Part shown: positions 41,302 to 51,560 of the stretch, in pieces
Layout: the number at the start of each line of letters is the position of its first letter
How positions within the stretch are numbered: the first letter of the stretch is position 1
Source: Rhynchopus euleeides
Lineage: Eukaryota > Euglenozoa > Diplonemea > Diplonemida > Diplonemidae
Direction: 5' to 3'
DNA: 64,000 bases
NCBI GenBank assembly: GCA_963210315.1
Contig: OY723312.1
Span: 558,001 to 622,000 of the forward strand
Program-made: the position numbers and the translations under genes
The notes under the pieces: model-generated
What the model saw: the letters and a program-made list of their open reading frames with translations, nothing else
Database searches by the model: none
Told to the model about the DNA's origin: nothing

Positions 41302-43881
41302 TCAGTGAGTAGGGAGTGAGGTGATGGCCGCAGAGTTCAGGCTGGGCATCGATTTGACGAGGTGTGCCACCCACTTGCAGGCCAGCGCGCCGTCCACCGC
41401 AACGATGTTGAAGTCCGCCTCCGTCGTTGCGAGGTGCAGCTGCTGCGGGCTGGAGACAACCTGCCCAATCGACAGCAGCGACGCCAGCGCCAGCTGCTCC
41501 ACAGGCTCGCCCCCGGGCGCCCCCGCAAACAGCAGCCACTGCGACCCCGCCACGGAGAGAAACCTGCGGGCATAAAGAGCTTGGCCCGACGCAGGGGTCC
41601 CCCCACCCCCACCCCCTCCACCACCACCCCCCTGCGACAACTGCGACACGAAGCACTCCAGCGGCAACGGCTGACCCGACGCAGGCCCATGCGGGCTTGC
41701 CGCGACCAACCCAAGGGGCATCCTCTGGCTGCCTTGCGGCTTCCCCGCCCCCCCCTTCTTCGCCTCGACAGACAGCCCGGTGCCCCCACCGGGGGGGCCC
41801 GGGTCGTCGGGCCGCGCAGAGGAGCTTCCGGTCTGCATCACAAGGGGAGCCAGGGTGAATCCCCCCTCCACCTCGCGCCTGGCGGCGCTGCGTGCCTCGG
41901 GAGGGGCTGTGTCCCACAGCCGGAGCGCCTCGGGAACAGGTTGGGTCGTGATGCGACCTCCCGGTGGTGGCGGGTTGTGGTGGCGACCGGCGGGATGTCG
42001 GGCACCACCTCCTCCTCCTCCGCCGGTGTCGGAAAACCCGCGGGACACCCCGTTGACAGCACGCATCGCATCTGCAAAAGATCCGTTCCCAGCACCACCA
42101 CCCCCAGCGGCAGGAGCCGCACTGCTGCTACAGCTGCTACCCCCACTCCGCGTCGCCCCGCCTCCGGTAGGAACAGGTGACGGAGGGGAGGTGGAAGCGG
42201 GGCGGTGCTGTATCTGCATGCCACTCACCACTCCCTGCTGGCCCCCGACAGGCTCCGTCATCATGGTGCGGTGTGACGAGTGGAGGAATGAAGATGCGGC
42301 GGCAGGGAGGGCACCGCTGGCAGACCCATCGGTGGTGGTCTGCTCCAGCATGAGCTCTGCCTTGAGCAGCACGTCGGGGTATGTTGACACGGATGGAGTC
42401 GCCTCGCTGTCGGGGCGAGACACAGAGGTCGCTGCGGTGATCTGTGACGCCCCACGCCTCCTCTGGGAGACAGCCGCATCCTCCAGAGCGGCACCGCTTG
42501 TGGCATCTTGGGAGGAACCACCATCACCTCCGTTTTTAGAGAGGATCGCCACCCTGTCCCTCCCACCACCTCCGCTGCTCGCAGCACCCCTGCCTCTGCC
42601 AACAGCCCCACCACCTGCGCTGGGGAGCCCCTTCGGCACCTCCCCCCCCCCAGATTTCGCAGAAAAGGCGCCTCTGGCAGCAGATTTTGACTTAAGGAGA
42701 ACCTCTTCATGTCTCCACTCCGGTGTCGGAGGGTCCTGCTGCACGACGCGGTAGCGGAGGTCGGTCGGCTCCTCAGCTCCTGGGTTCCGCTTGGGCTGGA
42801 TGGGGCGCGGCGCGCCACCACCTCCGGGGTCCAGAGGGGGCTCCGTCCTCTCTGCAAACCCTGTGGGGATCAGCGGGAGCGGAAAGGCCTGCGGGGACCG
42901 GGGCGGGATGGGGATGTAATCTGAAGGAGGGGCAACACCACCCCCTCCCCCGCCCCCACCCCCCCCAGCAGCAGGGGTGAACACCGGGGTGTGGGTCCCG
43001 GGGGAGGTGGTGGTGTTGCCACACCCAGCCTCCACCCCCACCACGCCCAGCGCATCCCCGGGTTCCTGGGAGACGGTCAGCCCGGCGTCCCACCCTTCAG
43101 ACAAGGGGGAGATCGGCTCGTCCGATGAGGGCGGGAGGTGGTGCAGCTCGCTATGCATATCAGCAGCAGGGTCGGAGGTAAGCCCACCCCCACCGCTGCC
43201 GGCGGCTGGGGGCGGAGGGCAGCTGGGGGGCTCCGAGGAATGGTCTGCGCCGCGCAGCAGCCCCGCCCCGACGCCCAACGGAGAGCCGGGTTCAAGGCTT
43301 GGCTCCGGCCCCTCCGACACCGCTGCATCGGGGTGTGCCCCGGGGGCACCGCGGCGCCCCTCACCCCAAGCCCACGGCGCGGGAGGGGGTTGGGGGGGCA
43401 CCCTATCTGTGCCAGGAAGGGCGTGGTGGTGGTGGTGGTGCTGCTGCTGCTGCTCCACCCATCCAACGCCTGACACCCCACCATCGCTCCCCCCCATGAA
43501 GAACGGGGAGGGAGTCCGGATGGCCCTCACAGGGGATGCGCTGCTGTGCTGCGCCACCTGGGGGTCGGGTGGGGTGTGCATGTGGTACGGCGGGGAGCGC
43601 TGCGGCTGCTGGGGTGGCGGCGTGGTCACCCCGGTGCGATCGGGGTGGCGGGGGTGGTGGTGCTGCTGCTGCTGCTGCGCCAGCTGCTTCACACGGAGAA
43701 CGGTGCCCGCAAGCTCCTCCCGGTCCGCCGCGTCGCCATGCAAACGGACTCTCTCTGTCAGCATCTTCAGCAACAGCCACTCCTGCTCCAGCGCTGCCTC
43801 GTGACGCATGCTGTCCTGCGGGCTGCTGCCTCCCCTCGACATACCCTCCTGCCTCTGCCCGCTTTGAGCGTACATCGGCAT
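41302..43881 (-). CDS. Low-complexity protein with C-terminal PH domain
   Basis: 859 aa, single exon from ATG at 43881. Residues 20-70 are helical (LEQEWLLLKMLTERVRLH). Then come Gln/His tracts (QQQQQHHH near 75; QQQQHHHHHH near 145) and a Pro/Ser/Gly-rich middle with many poly-Gly runs, each reflecting a C-run on the plus strand. Residues of about 766-846 look like a pleckstrin-homology fold: ALYARRFLSVAGSQWLLFAG, strands, and the closing helix with the invariant Trp (ALACKWVAHLVKSM). PH domains bind phosphoinositides or proteins, so membrane or cytoskeletal recruitment is inferred. The other long frames over this region are shadows. The indel-prone poly-G codons make the exact length uncertain. 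Confidence 0.75.
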   Translation of the reverse strand: MPMYAQSGQRQEGMSRGGSSPQDSMRHEAALEQEWLLLKMLTERVRLHGDAADREELAGTVLRVKQLAQQQQQHHHPRHPDRTGVTTPPPQQPQRSPPYHMHTPPDPQVAQHSSASPVRAIRTPSPFFMGGSDGGVSGVGWVEQQQQHHHHHHALPGTDRVPPQPPPAPWAWGEGRRGAPGAHPDAAVSEGPEPSLEPGSPLGVGAGLLRGADHSSEPPSCPPPPAAGSGGGGLTSDPAADMHSELHHLPPSSDEPISPLSEGWDAGLTVSQEPGDALGVVGVEAGCGNTTTSPGTHTPVFTPAAGGGGGGGGGGVAPPSDYIPIPPRSPQAFPLPLIPTGFAERTEPPLDPGGGGAPRPIQPKRNPGAEEPTDLRYRVVQQDPPTPEWRHEEVLLKSKSAARGAFSAKSGGGEVPKGLPSAGGGAVGRGRGAASSGGGGRDRVAILSKNGGDGGSSQDATSGAALEDAAVSQRRRGASQITAATSVSRPDSEATPSVSTYPDVLLKAELMLEQTTTDGSASGALPAAASSFLHSSHRTMMTEPVGGQQGVVSGMQIQHRPASTSPPSPVPTGGGATRSGGSSCSSSAAPAAGGGGAGNGSFADAMRAVNGVSRGFSDTGGGGGGGARHPAGRHHNPPPPGGRITTQPVPEALRLWDTAPPEARSAARREVEGGFTLAPLVMQTGSSSARPDDPGPPGGGTGLSVEAKKGGAGKPQGSQRMPLGLVAASPHGPASGQPLPLECFVSQLSQGGGGGGGGGGGTPASGQALYARRFLSVAGSQWLLFAGAPGGEPVEQLALASLLSIGQVVSSPQQLHLATTEADFNIVAVDGALACKWVAHLVKSMPSLNSAAITSLPTH

Positions 43882-44175
43882 GGGGTGGGCGTGGTGGTGG
43901 TGGACGGAGGAGAGCGACAGCGGGGTGACTAAATCCCTACCCCTGAGAAGGCGGACCAGAGGGACTCATAGGGGTGGGAGTGTTTGCGGGAGGGGGTGTG
44001 TAGGTGGGCCCTGTGTGTGTCGGGGTGTGGTGGCCACGTTTTGTGTGGGGAGATCCTGCGCGGATCGTAGCCCACCCCGGCCCATCCCTACGTCACAGCG
44101 GAGGCCCCGCCCGGAAAATCTTTTTGAGCCTCGGAGTCGAGCTGCACGCAGCAGCCGGCGACGAAGACTCAGCGC

Positions 44176-44568
44176 ATGGGGCAGCCAGGGCAGCAGGATG
44201 GTGCGATGTCGGATGAGGCGTCGGATGCGTCGAGCAGCGACATCTACCTCCTGGCAATCACAGAGCACCCCGCAGTCTGTGCGCCCGCTGCGTCTGATAC
44301 TGCCCAGGGCAGCGCACCAGCATCGGCGGCTACGGGCCAGCCACCCGCGGAGCACCAACACGCACAGCAGGATGGCTCAGCGTCGTCGTCGGACTCGTCA
44401 GACTCTTCGGACTCATCCGACTCATCGTCATCCCCAAGTTCTGAGAGCACAATATACCACCGCTGTATCACAGCGAACCCAGCGGTCTACTCAATTCATG
44501 CGTCTGGAAGCTGGTTGAGAGATGGTGTGCAGAACGACCGCGGCTCGGGACATGAGTCCGATAAGTAG
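44176..44568 (+). CDS. Small Ser/Asp-rich hypothetical protein
   Basis: 130 aa from ATG at 44176, on the plus strand, divergent from the PH gene. Two copies of one motif frame an acidic centre: DIYLLAITEHPAVCAPA and TIYHRCITANPAVYSIHA share IY..xIT.xPAV. Between them lies Gln/Ala-rich sequence and a run of Ser-Asp (SSSDSSDSSDSSDSSSS). No family is recognised. It is the only gene candidate against the direction of its neighbours, so it could be a chance frame; the internal motif repeat argues for coding. Confidence 0.45.
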   Translation: MGQPGQQDGAMSDEASDASSSDIYLLAITEHPAVCAPAASDTAQGSAPASAATGQPPAEHQHAQQDGSASSSDSSDSSDSSDSSSSPSSESTIYHRCITANPAVYSIHASGSWLRDGVQNDRGSGHESDK

Positions 44569-44687
44569 ATGATGGAGGCGTTCAAGAGAGACATCCTTTT
44601 TCTCACATTCCTCTTTTTCTGCTTTCGTCAAAACACCCCCACCCCCCCAACCCATGTTTTTCTTATCAAATACGTTACGTACTCAGT

Positions 44688-44795
44688 GGGGGTCTTCGCT
44701 GGTTGTTATCCTTAGTCAATCTTCGTCAGTTTTCAGCTAGTTCAACAGGAAATGCACCAAAATGCACTGACGATCACCCCGGAGCGAAGACCCCC
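44688..44795 (+). mobile_element. MITE family A copy
   Basis: 108 bp; perfect 13-bp ends GGGGGTCTTCGCT / AGCGAAGACCCCC. Flanked by AGT on both sides (44685-44687 and 44796-44798), a possible 3-bp target duplication. Confidence 0.88.
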
Positions 44796-45843
44796 AGTAT
44801 GGATTTTTGATGTGTGTAACACAAGTATGTAATTGTTGACCCGCCTCCCCTTCGTGGGGGGTGAGGGCCAGGTGGGGTGTGCGACGACCACCGACTGAGG
44901 CATGACATATGGGACATATGGACACACAGGTAGTTGAACATTGGGAGAATGTGGAAGGGTGGGTTCGTTTATAAAACTGGTCCCCAGGCCCCCCTCCCGT
45001 TGATTCTTCGGGGGAGGCGGGGCTGGTAGAACAGGGTAAACCCCATACCTTGCTCCCAAGGCAGGGCAGTGGTATGGATTTTCCAATCCAGTCACTGAGT
45101 GGTGAGGGACCTGTCATGTTTACTGCTTCTGCTTTTACTCTGTATTTGCATTTGCGATGAGAAACATACTTGTTCCCATTACTAAACCCTAGAGTACAGG
45201 AAACATTGCTTGGAGTGCTGATAATGGATGGGATGTGGATGAGCATTACAAAGCAATTGACTTTTCGACTCTGACAGCACCTGGAGGCACCAGGTGGCCT
45301 AGCGGCCACCTGATGACCCTCCAGACCAGCCCGCCCCCGTGTTTAGGCCCCCCCTGTGACACTCACCACACGGAAGAAAAGAACAGAGCTTGTTTGTTGC
45401 CCGCATCCACCATCGGTTCAAAAAAGTAGCACAGTCTGACACACAATCGACTCAGAGAGGCGGGGTCGGGTGTGTCGGTGGGGAGGGTGGGTGCATGCTG
45501 TCTCTGCATCATTTCCTCCTCTGCCCCCTGCCAGTGCATCCGCCTTCCCTTCCGCATCGTGAACTCCACTCTGCCACCCCGCACCGCCCCCCCAGGACGC
45601 AAAGCCCAGCAGAGGCCTGTGATACACCTCCAACCGAGCAGGTCGTGCCGTGTTGGAACACAAAAACAAGACAGTGCAAAGTAGTCATCATGGTGCGAAT
45701 CCTAACGGGGTGCACAGCCCTGCCGTCTCGAGGTCTCTCACCGACCGGGCCAGATCTCCCCAACCCGCTAATTCCACCTCACCCCGCCACCCACCCACCC
45801 ACCGGCAAGCAGAAGGCAGGAAACAGGTTCCGAGACACTGCAC
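44796..45843. other. Intergenic stretch with one dispersed repeat
   Basis: 45252-45350 (TTTTCGACTCTGACAGCACC to CCCGTGTTTAGGCCCCCC) is an inverted copy of about 62535-62625. No gene is supported. Confidence 0.5.
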
Positions 45844-46980
45844 TCAGGGTGAAACAGAAGACACAGCACACACAGACACAGTCTCGCTCTTTGTTGTGAA
45901 GACCCACCTCCCGCAGGGGCTGAGGGCAACAGCATAAACCAATGAGTCCACATCCCCCATACCCTCACCTGTGCTGAGGCGGTACAGCGTGGCCCCAACG
46001 AGCGACAACCCCACCGCAACAACATCACCTGGCTGTGACACAGCAAGTGAGGAGGGATCAGTGCGCAGTTGCACAGTACGCAGGCAGCTGAGGGAGGTTG
46101 TGCACCACACCTTGAGTGACTTGTCTGTGTCCCGAGAGCACGACACCAGGCGCTGCTCGTCCTGAGTCAGGGCGAGGCCGCAGACGTAATCACTGTGCTC
46201 ATCCAGGGTGTGTGTGTGTGTGAGGGTGCTGATGTCCCACACACGGATCGTCTTGTCTTCTGACCCGCTGAAGATCCTCGTGCCCGACACAGCAATGCTG
46301 CGAACAACATCGCTGTGACCCTCCAGCACTGTGGCGCTCGGTGTGCCCTTCAAGTCCCACACACGCACGTTGCCGTCGAAGTTACCGGAAACCAGACGTC
46401 CGCAGTGTGTCCACACTGCACTCATAACGGAGTCGTTTCTGAGCGGCCTGCACACCTGCTCCCAGGTCGATGTCAGCCACACACAGATGGTGCCGTCCTT
46501 AGAGCCCGCCGCCAACCACGTCCCACAGACTGAGAAGGATACGCAATAAAGTTTTCTCTTCCCGTAATGCAAGCTCCGCACCACATCGGCGGTGACGGTG
46601 TTCACCACAGTGATGAATCCATGCCCGTTGAAGGAACCCACAGCACACAGCGTCCCACACCTCGACAGTGCGATGCACGCGACCGAGCCCTCGAGTTGTG
46701 AGTAGACTGCGGGAGCCTTGACGATGGGCCAGCGTGGGACGAGCTTGACAGCACCCCCGTCCTCCAGACCCGTGTCGGCAACGCACTCTTCATCGTCCAG
46801 CTCCTCCTCACACCCTTCGATGTGTGCTGCCACGTTCTCAGCCTCACGGGCTGCGTTGTTCATAGAACCCGGGAACATCTCGTTGAGCGCATCCGCCTTC
46901 AGCCCGACCACGGTCCCGCCTTCCGCAACACCGATGACACAGCTGTCACCGGTCCCGGCATGACGGACAGTCACATCCAT
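45844..46980 (-). CDS. WD40 repeat protein with ubiquitin-like N-terminal region
   Basis: 378 aa, single exon from ATG at 46980 (AACATGG). Residues 1-83 (MDVTVRHAGTGDSCVIGVAE... EELDDEECVADTGLEDGGAV KLVPR) resemble a ubiquitin-like fold: a short beta hairpin, a helix, and the late VADTGLEDGG turn. Residues of about 90-378 form a WD40 propeller. Clear blades: SKDGTICVWLTSTWE, GNFDGNVRVWDLKG, GHSDVVRSIAVSGTRIFSGS, EDKTIRVWDISTL, SRDTDKSLKVWCTTSL. The first and last blades are weaker (the last is YAVALSPCGRWVFTTKSETV). Such propellers are protein-interaction platforms; no specific partner can be named. The upstream in-frame extension to 47013 lacks an ATG. Confidence 0.88.
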   Translation of the reverse strand: MDVTVRHAGTGDSCVIGVAEGGTVVGLKADALNEMFPGSMNNAAREAENVAAHIEGCEEELDDEECVADTGLEDGGAVKLVPRWPIVKAPAVYSQLEGSVACIALSRCGTLCAVGSFNGHGFITVVNTVTADVVRSLHYGKRKLYCVSFSVCGTWLAAGSKDGTICVWLTSTWEQVCRPLRNDSVMSAVWTHCGRLVSGNFDGNVRVWDLKGTPSATVLEGHSDVVRSIAVSGTRIFSGSEDKTIRVWDISTLTHTHTLDEHSDYVCGLALTQDEQRLVSCSRDTDKSLKVWCTTSLSCLRTVQLRTDPSSLAVSQPGDVVAVGLSLVGATLYRLSTGEGMGDVDSLVYAVALSPCGRWVFTTKSETVSVCAVSSVSP

Positions 46981-48108
46981 GTTCCGAGCTCTTGCTCTGC
47001 AAACCCTTTGCACTCTGAGAAGTGCAGCAAACCCTTCCTGGAGAGTGGCGGTGTGTGCAGTGGCGACTGTGTGACGGTGGGGCTACAGATCTCTGACAAC
47101 CAGTCTCGGATCAGCACCAGTCCGTATGATGCACACTGAACAGGCAGGCTGGGGTTAGAGTGTGGGGCCAACTCAGTGCCACTCCGGGGAGGAGGGCGTG
47201 CAGCATAGCCGGCTGCAGTGTGTGTGGTGTTCGTGGTTTTAAGTGGGTCGACCATTCAGGCCTGGGCGGGGAACGAGCCCTTTTTCCAGGTTTTTGAACG
47301 ATTTGAACGATTTTTGGCCGTGCTCGTAGCATTCCCCGTTGAGGGGGTCGCTATTTCGTGTTCTCCTGGCCGCACGGAGGCATTGCCTTACGTCTTTTGC
47401 CTTACGTTTTTTGAGTCGGGGAACCAGGTTTTTTCTAAGATTTTTTACAAGGGATTTTTTGCTCGCCCCCCCACAGTTTCCAGGCGCGTGCCCGTCAGGC
47501 GGGACTTTTTCTCTGATTTCTCTCCGCGTCATCATGTGACAGCTCTTGAGTGATGCCCAGAGATGCTTGCGGCAGAGAGTGCCCCTCATGCGCGGTACAG
47601 CTGAAAATGAATGAGGATCATCTGGCACTCGTTCTCATCGGGGGTTGTGCTCCGCAGGGACTCAATACACCTTGGCACTCTCGCAGGGCTGGACATGCCA
47701 GCAGCTGGAGGACAGTTACAAAGCTGCCACTCCCCGACGCCACCCACCTGCTGGCCCCTTCAGGTCTGAAAGCCCAAAAGCTCCCGGGGATTTTTGCAGT
47801 GGTGCGCACCATATTCAGCGCAGTAGGGTGATCTCTCCGATTTTCCAAAACTGCTGGTTTACTGGTTTGGGGAACGGTCGTCGGCAGACCGTTGAAATGC
47901 CCGTGTTAGCAAGGCACACTCACGTTTCAGGTAGCGTGTCGCGTGTCACGCATGTCGCGAACGCGGCAAGTGTACCTCCCAGGTGGGGAAGCCCGACCTC
48001 CTGTCCGATGTCAGTCAGGCTTCGAAGAAGCGCTTCATGGATGCGGCGCTGACCTCCTGCGCTGCACTGTACCCGGGGAAGTGAGATAGATGGACGGGCA
48101 CACGCTAC
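46981..48108. other. Intergenic with a partial repeat E
   Basis: 47283-47397 (TTTTGAACGATTTGAACGAT, then GGCCGTGCTCGTAGCATTCC, to GCATTGCCTTACGTC) is a shortened copy of repeat E (55903). No supportable gene between the WD40 and cyclase genes. Confidence 0.55.
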
Positions 48109-48338
48109 ATGGGGGGTCTGGGGGGCGGAGCCCCCCAGCCGCCGGAGGCCACGGTAGCGAACACCTGTTCGTGTGGGCGTACAGATTCTGTGCGAGTTGG
48201 CTGCGTCCTCAGAGGCGACTGGAGTGGTTGGACCCCGACCTGATGGGATTCGAAGGGCTTGAGTACGAGACGTACGCCACAGGGGGGTCTGGGGGGCGGA
48301 GCCCCCCAGCCGCCGTAGGCCACGGTAGTGAACGTCTG
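48109..48338 (-). repeat. Two hairpin repeats, minus orientation
   Basis: 48109-48166 and 48280-48338 are reverse-complement copies of the GGGGGGCTCCGCCCCCC repeat, about 170 bp apart with a unique spacer. Confidence 0.85.
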
Positions 48339-48409
48339 GCTCTCCAGTTGGCCAGCAAGGCGAACGGTACGGGGGACAGACTTCCCTTCCATCCTTGTGC
48401 GCGCCCTGT

Positions 48410-48545
48410 CGACTGGGGAAAACTTAGAAAAAGTTTTCTCCTCTGCGAAACAACCTTAGAAAAAAATTCCCCTAACAAAATTCTTAGAAAAAAACTTTTT
48501 TTTCCCTTACAAAAATTCTTAGAAAAAAAGTTCAGAATCCTGAAA
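48410..48545. repeat. Word array: TTCTTAGAAAAA
   Basis: CTTAGAAAAAGTTTTC, CCTTAGAAAAAAATTCCCC, ATTCTTAGAAAAAAACTTTT and ATTCTTAGAAAAAAAGTTC occur in succession with palindromic TTCTTAGAA-like cores. Confidence 0.5.
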
Positions 48546-48834
48546 GTGGGGAACAAGCCCCCCAGTTAGGAACAGCCCTGTCGACCATGCGGAGAAACTT
48601 TCCTTCTCTGTGGGTGTGTGAGAGGGTTTTGTATGCGTGTCGCCCGCCGGGGTGGCCCAGATTACCGGGGGTGGGGATGGCTGCCCAGCAGTATCGCCGT
48701 TGCATCTTTTCAGCCCTTTTCATACTTTGCTGGATAACACTATCCGCTGGCGGCTGTCAAAAGTAAGGCAAGAATATCACATCGCCCTTCTGCTGTGGGG
48801 TTGGAAAACCCGCAGCCTGGGCAGTGAATAGACA

Positions 48835-50939
48835 TCAAGTTGTGCTTGGTTGGCGGGCCAGTGTCTGTACTGGGGGTGATTTCCTGACTGACTCAAATTC
48901 CACCTCATACACAGGCCCCTGAAGCACAGAGGCTGTGGTGGCACGCAGCAAGCCCATCACAGCGCCTGACGCTGCCGCTGTCGTGTACAGGCACCGCACA
49001 CCCATTGACAGAGCCAGACGGCGCAGCGCAAGGCTCGCCTCCACAACACTGCCTGACGCAGTCACGAAGCGCTGCCGCATCGTCCCCACGTCCCCGTGTT
49101 CGACAGTCCCACTAGCAATTCCGAGCGTTGCGATCGCCTGTCCGTCACCCTGCTGCATCACGCGCTGTGCAAACCACAGTGCGCCCTCTGCGTGTGCCGG
49201 CATCAGCTTCGCGATGTTCCACCCAACGAAGAAGTTGTTCCCCAGCAGCGACATCACCACCCCGCCACTCTGCTCCAGCAGGGGCATCGCCCCCGTCAGC
49301 CCGCTGCTGATATCGACGATGGAGGTGCTGCTCAGCGTCGCCACAGCGACAGTCGCCTGTCGTGTGGTGCTGCGGATCAGGGCGCGGTCCTGCAGGCTGG
49401 AGTGCGACCTCGAGAGGGAGAGCAGCTGCGGCAGTGTGTCCTGAAGAGGGCGGCTCTCTCGCCCCCGCAGGCAGGCAGGCCACACGCTGCGCACAGGCAC
49501 AGGCTCGGCCACACCCTTCAGGTCGGTGGGCACCGCGTTACCTGCATATGCACCGACACAGCCAGACATGCCACGCACACTCGTCCACAGCTCGGCAGGC
49601 ACCGCAACTGCGCCAGGCATACACACAGCCTCGAGGCGTGCAGCCACGTTCACAGTGTGTCCGAAGTAGTCCACGCGGCCTGTTAGCGTGTTCGTCTCCA
49701 GCGTCACGGGGCCCTCGTTTACGCCGATACGCACCGTCAGCCCGCCCCACAGCTCTGTCGGGCTGCAGGTCCCGACCTCCAGCAGCGCAGCAGGCCACTC
49801 CGCCGCAAGGAGCTCCTCTTGCACAGCCAGCCCGAAGCACACACCCGCATGTGCCTCCTCGAATGCAACCATGAAGGCATCCCCAATCGTCTTCACCTCG
49901 TACCCACCCCACGCAGACAGCGCAGACCGCAGCACCGCGTTGTGAACCACCATCGCCTTCTTCATCGCCTCGGGAACCGCTTCCCAGATAGATGTGGACG
50001 CACGGATGTCGGTGAACACGAGTGTCGCACAGTCGTTCTTCGCGCCGGGTGCAGCAGCTGCTGCGCTGCGTGGGGACACAATGGATGAATGAGCCGAGCG
50101 TTGCTGCTCCTCCAGCAGCACGGCTGGCAGGTATGGCCGGTACGCACGCAGGTTCTGCTCCAGACTCTGAAGCGCCTCGTGCATCGCACCAGGCAGCCAC
50201 CCCTCCGCCCGCGCCTCCTGCAGCATCTCCGCCACGGTGTCGACGTCGTAGCCCGCCAGAAGTTGTGCAATCGCCTCCACAGTCTCGATGGTGCGCTCCA
50301 TGGCCTCTCCTTTTCCGCAGAGTCTGCGAACCCACGCGTGGCGGCGAAGTCGGTCAGAAGCACGAGCAAGGACAGTATCATGCTGTTCAACGCAGTCACT
50401 GGTTCCACGCGACACGGCGGGTCCACGCAAGCAAATTTTGTCGGCAGGCTTTCCCATCTCCTCCAAGCCGGTGCTGATCCAGGCAGGTCGAACAGCCCGA
50501 AGCGCACCATCGATTCTGCCCCCAAGAAGGCTACCCACAGGGCAGCACCTGCCGCCAGCCCTGTCGCGAAGCGCCTTCCAAGACCGATGACCAAGGACAG
50601 GTCTGCAAGTAGTACAAAGACGGGCCACAGGGCTGTGGTGCTGATGGTGCGAATGTTGATATCGCCCCAGCAGATGTTGAATGCGAAGAGCACGATGTAG
50701 ACGCGCATGAAGCTGTGGGTGAGGTGCACGCGGCACACACACATCACGACAACCACCACCTGCAACAAAATGAGGAAGACCACATTGAACGTCGCCAGCG
50801 GAAATCTCGGAGCGACTGCAAGCGTCGCCAACTGAAACAGCATAACGACACACGCAACGACAAACATCAGCTGCCTATTCAGGCGTGCCTTGCCCTGGAG
50901 CCTCCCATCCATGGAGACGATCCCTTCGAACCACCCCAT
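48835..50939 (-). CDS. Six-TM class III adenylyl cyclase, one-base frame break
   Basis: ATG at 50939 (ACAATGG) opens a membrane region with about six hydrophobic segments, from LMFVVACVVMLFQLATLAV to SMILSLLVLLTDFA. This leads into ADSAEKER, where the frame breaks. The next frame (-1) resumes with MERTIETVEAIAQLLAGYDV at 50301 and runs to 48835. That part has a helical linker ending NLRAYRPYLPAVLL, then a cyclase domain: metal Asp in LVFTDIRAST, EVKTIGDAFMVAF with the adenine-selecting Lys, second Asp in GRVDYFGHTVNVAARLE. A second, degenerate cyclase-like domain follows (VMSLLGNNFFVGWN; GTVEHGDVGTMRQRF). It would make cAMP from ATP at a membrane. Restoring one G in AGGCCATGG would rejoin the frames; an indel error is likelier than decay because both halves are intact. 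Two separate genes are possible. Confidence 0.87.
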
Positions 50940-51239
50940 TGTGCGCAGCACTGCCGATTGGCCTATCGCAGTGGTGTGGTGCCTGGAGAAGTGGGGAGTG
51001 AGTCTCAGAGAGGGGCAGAAATGGTAGGGGTGGTGGTTTCCCGGGAGAGCCACATTTCCTGGATATTTCGGTGCAAAATGGAACGCGGGTAGGGGATGGG
51101 GTGGCGGGGAGAGGAGGCATCGCGTAATTCTTCTTCTTCTGCAGCTCGCAGCATCGCAGAACAAAAAAAAGCCCTGCCCTGCAGCACATTCTGCCGGGCC
51201 TGTTGAACAGTGTTCACAGCAACAACTGCTGCTTTTTTC

Positions 51240-51560
51240 TGGCGTCGACAGTCACAGGCACTGCGAGAGCTAGGCTGCTGCGCAGACACGTTCTGTCCCA
51301 TTGGCGCCCATTCCCCCACATCGCAGGGGGTGCGGCTCTTGCATCTTTTTTTTGGTGTCGACAATCACAGGCACTGCGAGAGCTAGGCTACTACACAGAC
51401 CCGTTCTGTCCCATTGTCGCCCACATCGCAGGGGGTGCGGCTCTTGCATTTTTTTTTGGTGTCGACAATCACAGGCACTGCGAGAGCTAGGCTACTACAC
51501 AGACCCGTTCTGTCCCATTGTCGCCCACATCGCAGGGGGTGCGGCTCTTGCATTTTTTTG
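51240..51560 (+). repeat. 105-bp tandem repeat, three units
   Basis: Units start GTCGACARTCACAGGCACTG, then CGAGAGCTAGGCTRCT, at 51243, 51357 and 51462, and end in GCGGCTCTTGCATTTTTT. The last two are nearly identical (period 105); the first has a 9-bp insertion (GGCGCCCATTCCC region). A lone diverged copy is at 25287-25350 next to the hAT element. Confidence 0.85.

Noticed and set aside
41362..42754. Long plus-strand frames opposite the PH-domain gene
   Set aside because: Shadow frames of a GC-rich low-complexity gene; only the minus frame ends in a recognisable domain.
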